From NCBI RefSeq assembly GCF_002269125.1, contig NZ_NQKI01000009.1, forward strand, positions 62,001 to 126,000: a stretch of DNA of 64,000 nucleotides. Reading direction: 5' to 3'. The notes below the pieces were generated by a model. The model searched no databases. It saw only the letters and a list, made by a program, of their open reading frames with translations, and was not told where the DNA came from. Within the stretch, counting starts at the first letter, position 1. Each line of letters opens with the position of its first letter. Position numbers and translations under genes: made by a program. The stretch is from Pseudomonas lundensis (GTDB lineage: Bacteria > Pseudomonadota > Gammaproteobacteria > Pseudomonadales > Pseudomonadaceae). Shown here one piece after another: positions 63,803 through 64,000 of this stretch.

Positions 63803-64000
63803 TAAAAAATCTCCATCCGCCCGGTATTCGAGGCGGTTTGCCCCTCCAGCGGTTCGTTGTGCAATGCGTGAAAGAGCGCCCAGGCCAGATCGGCGTGGCC
63901 AGTGGTGTCGTTGCGCCCTGCGGTGTAGGTGTATTGGCGACCGCCTGCGGTGACGGTTTTGCGGATGGCCATCAGCGACTGAGCCATGTCCGTCCAGCCG
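63802..64000 (-). CDS. P: Terminase ATPase subunit, P2 gpP family (C-terminal part)
   Basis: Partial: the frame runs beyond the window edge without a true start. The visible 65 or so residues end with GRNDTTGHADLAWALFHALH and MEIF, the C-terminus of P2-type terminase P. Coupled to the portal gene. Confidence 0.85.
   Translation of the reverse strand, partial: GWTDMAQSLMAIRKTVTAGGRQYTYTAGRNDTTGHADLAWALFHALHNEPLEGQTASNTGRMEIF

Larger units (their letters stand above)
56936..64000. mobile_element. Prophage 2: P2-like, truncated by window end
   Basis: Begins after the integrase of prophage 1 and holds cargo genes at 58.1-61.2 kb, then dam, portal Q and terminase P, the leftward PQ operon of P2-like phages. 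The left boundary is inferred from the shared att-like sequence; the rest lies outside the window. Confidence 0.6.

Overview
The window reads as a Pseudomonas chromosome, most likely fluorescens/putida-like. Supporting signs are a BdlA-like soluble chemoreceptor, a YkuD_2 protein, PrtN-type regulators, a folE/DUF3833/SDR/DUF6482 cluster and Pseudomonas-style mosaic prophages. No rRNA, tRNA or CRISPR array was recognised.

Bases 1-14,350 are mostly chromosomal. They hold two cell-wall L,D-transpeptidases, a TetR regulator divergent from a TauD-type dioxygenase plus class II aldolase, a NepI-like exporter divergent from a LysR regulator, an SDR oxidoreductase, then GTP cyclohydrolase I followed by a DUF3833 lipoprotein, an SDR and a DUF6482 protein. 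Two near-perfect class II LitR (PplR1-like) operators precede folE and the DUF3833 gene, so this cluster is probably light-responsive. A BdlA-like chemotaxis protein and a decayed IS3-family element close this part.

Bases 14,350 to the end look like three prophages in tandem. (i) A relic at about 14.35-15.6 kb carries a collapsed colicin-E3-type bacteriocin gene with an intact-looking immunity gene, a dam-type methylase remnant and an integrase N-terminus. (ii) A near-complete prophage spans about 15.6-56.9 kb, with a lambda-type head, P2-type contractile tail, GH19 lysin with nested spanins, Toprim/VapE replication protein, S24 repressor, early operon and tyrosine integrase. (iii) A second, P2-like prophage starts near 57 kb and runs off the window (dam, portal Q, terminase P). 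Both integrase copies are preceded by the same half-site plus palindrome architecture, and a short shared sequence next to each is a candidate att core.

In all three elements the interval left of dam carries cargo: bacteriocin/immunity in the relic; a DUF4041/GIY-YIG protein, HD phosphohydrolase, TSPPY DNA methyltransferase, small-molecule methyltransferase, nucleotide-kinase-like protein and membrane protein in prophage 1; a Sll1717-type P-loop ATPase and a SEC-C/zinc-site protein in prophage 2. A PtuA/PtuB (Septu-like) pair also sits in the immunity region of prophage 1, flanked on both sides by repressor-type operators. The large terminase gene of prophage 1 has an in-frame TGA in place of an expected Trp codon, so this prophage may be packaging-defective while keeping its defence cargo.
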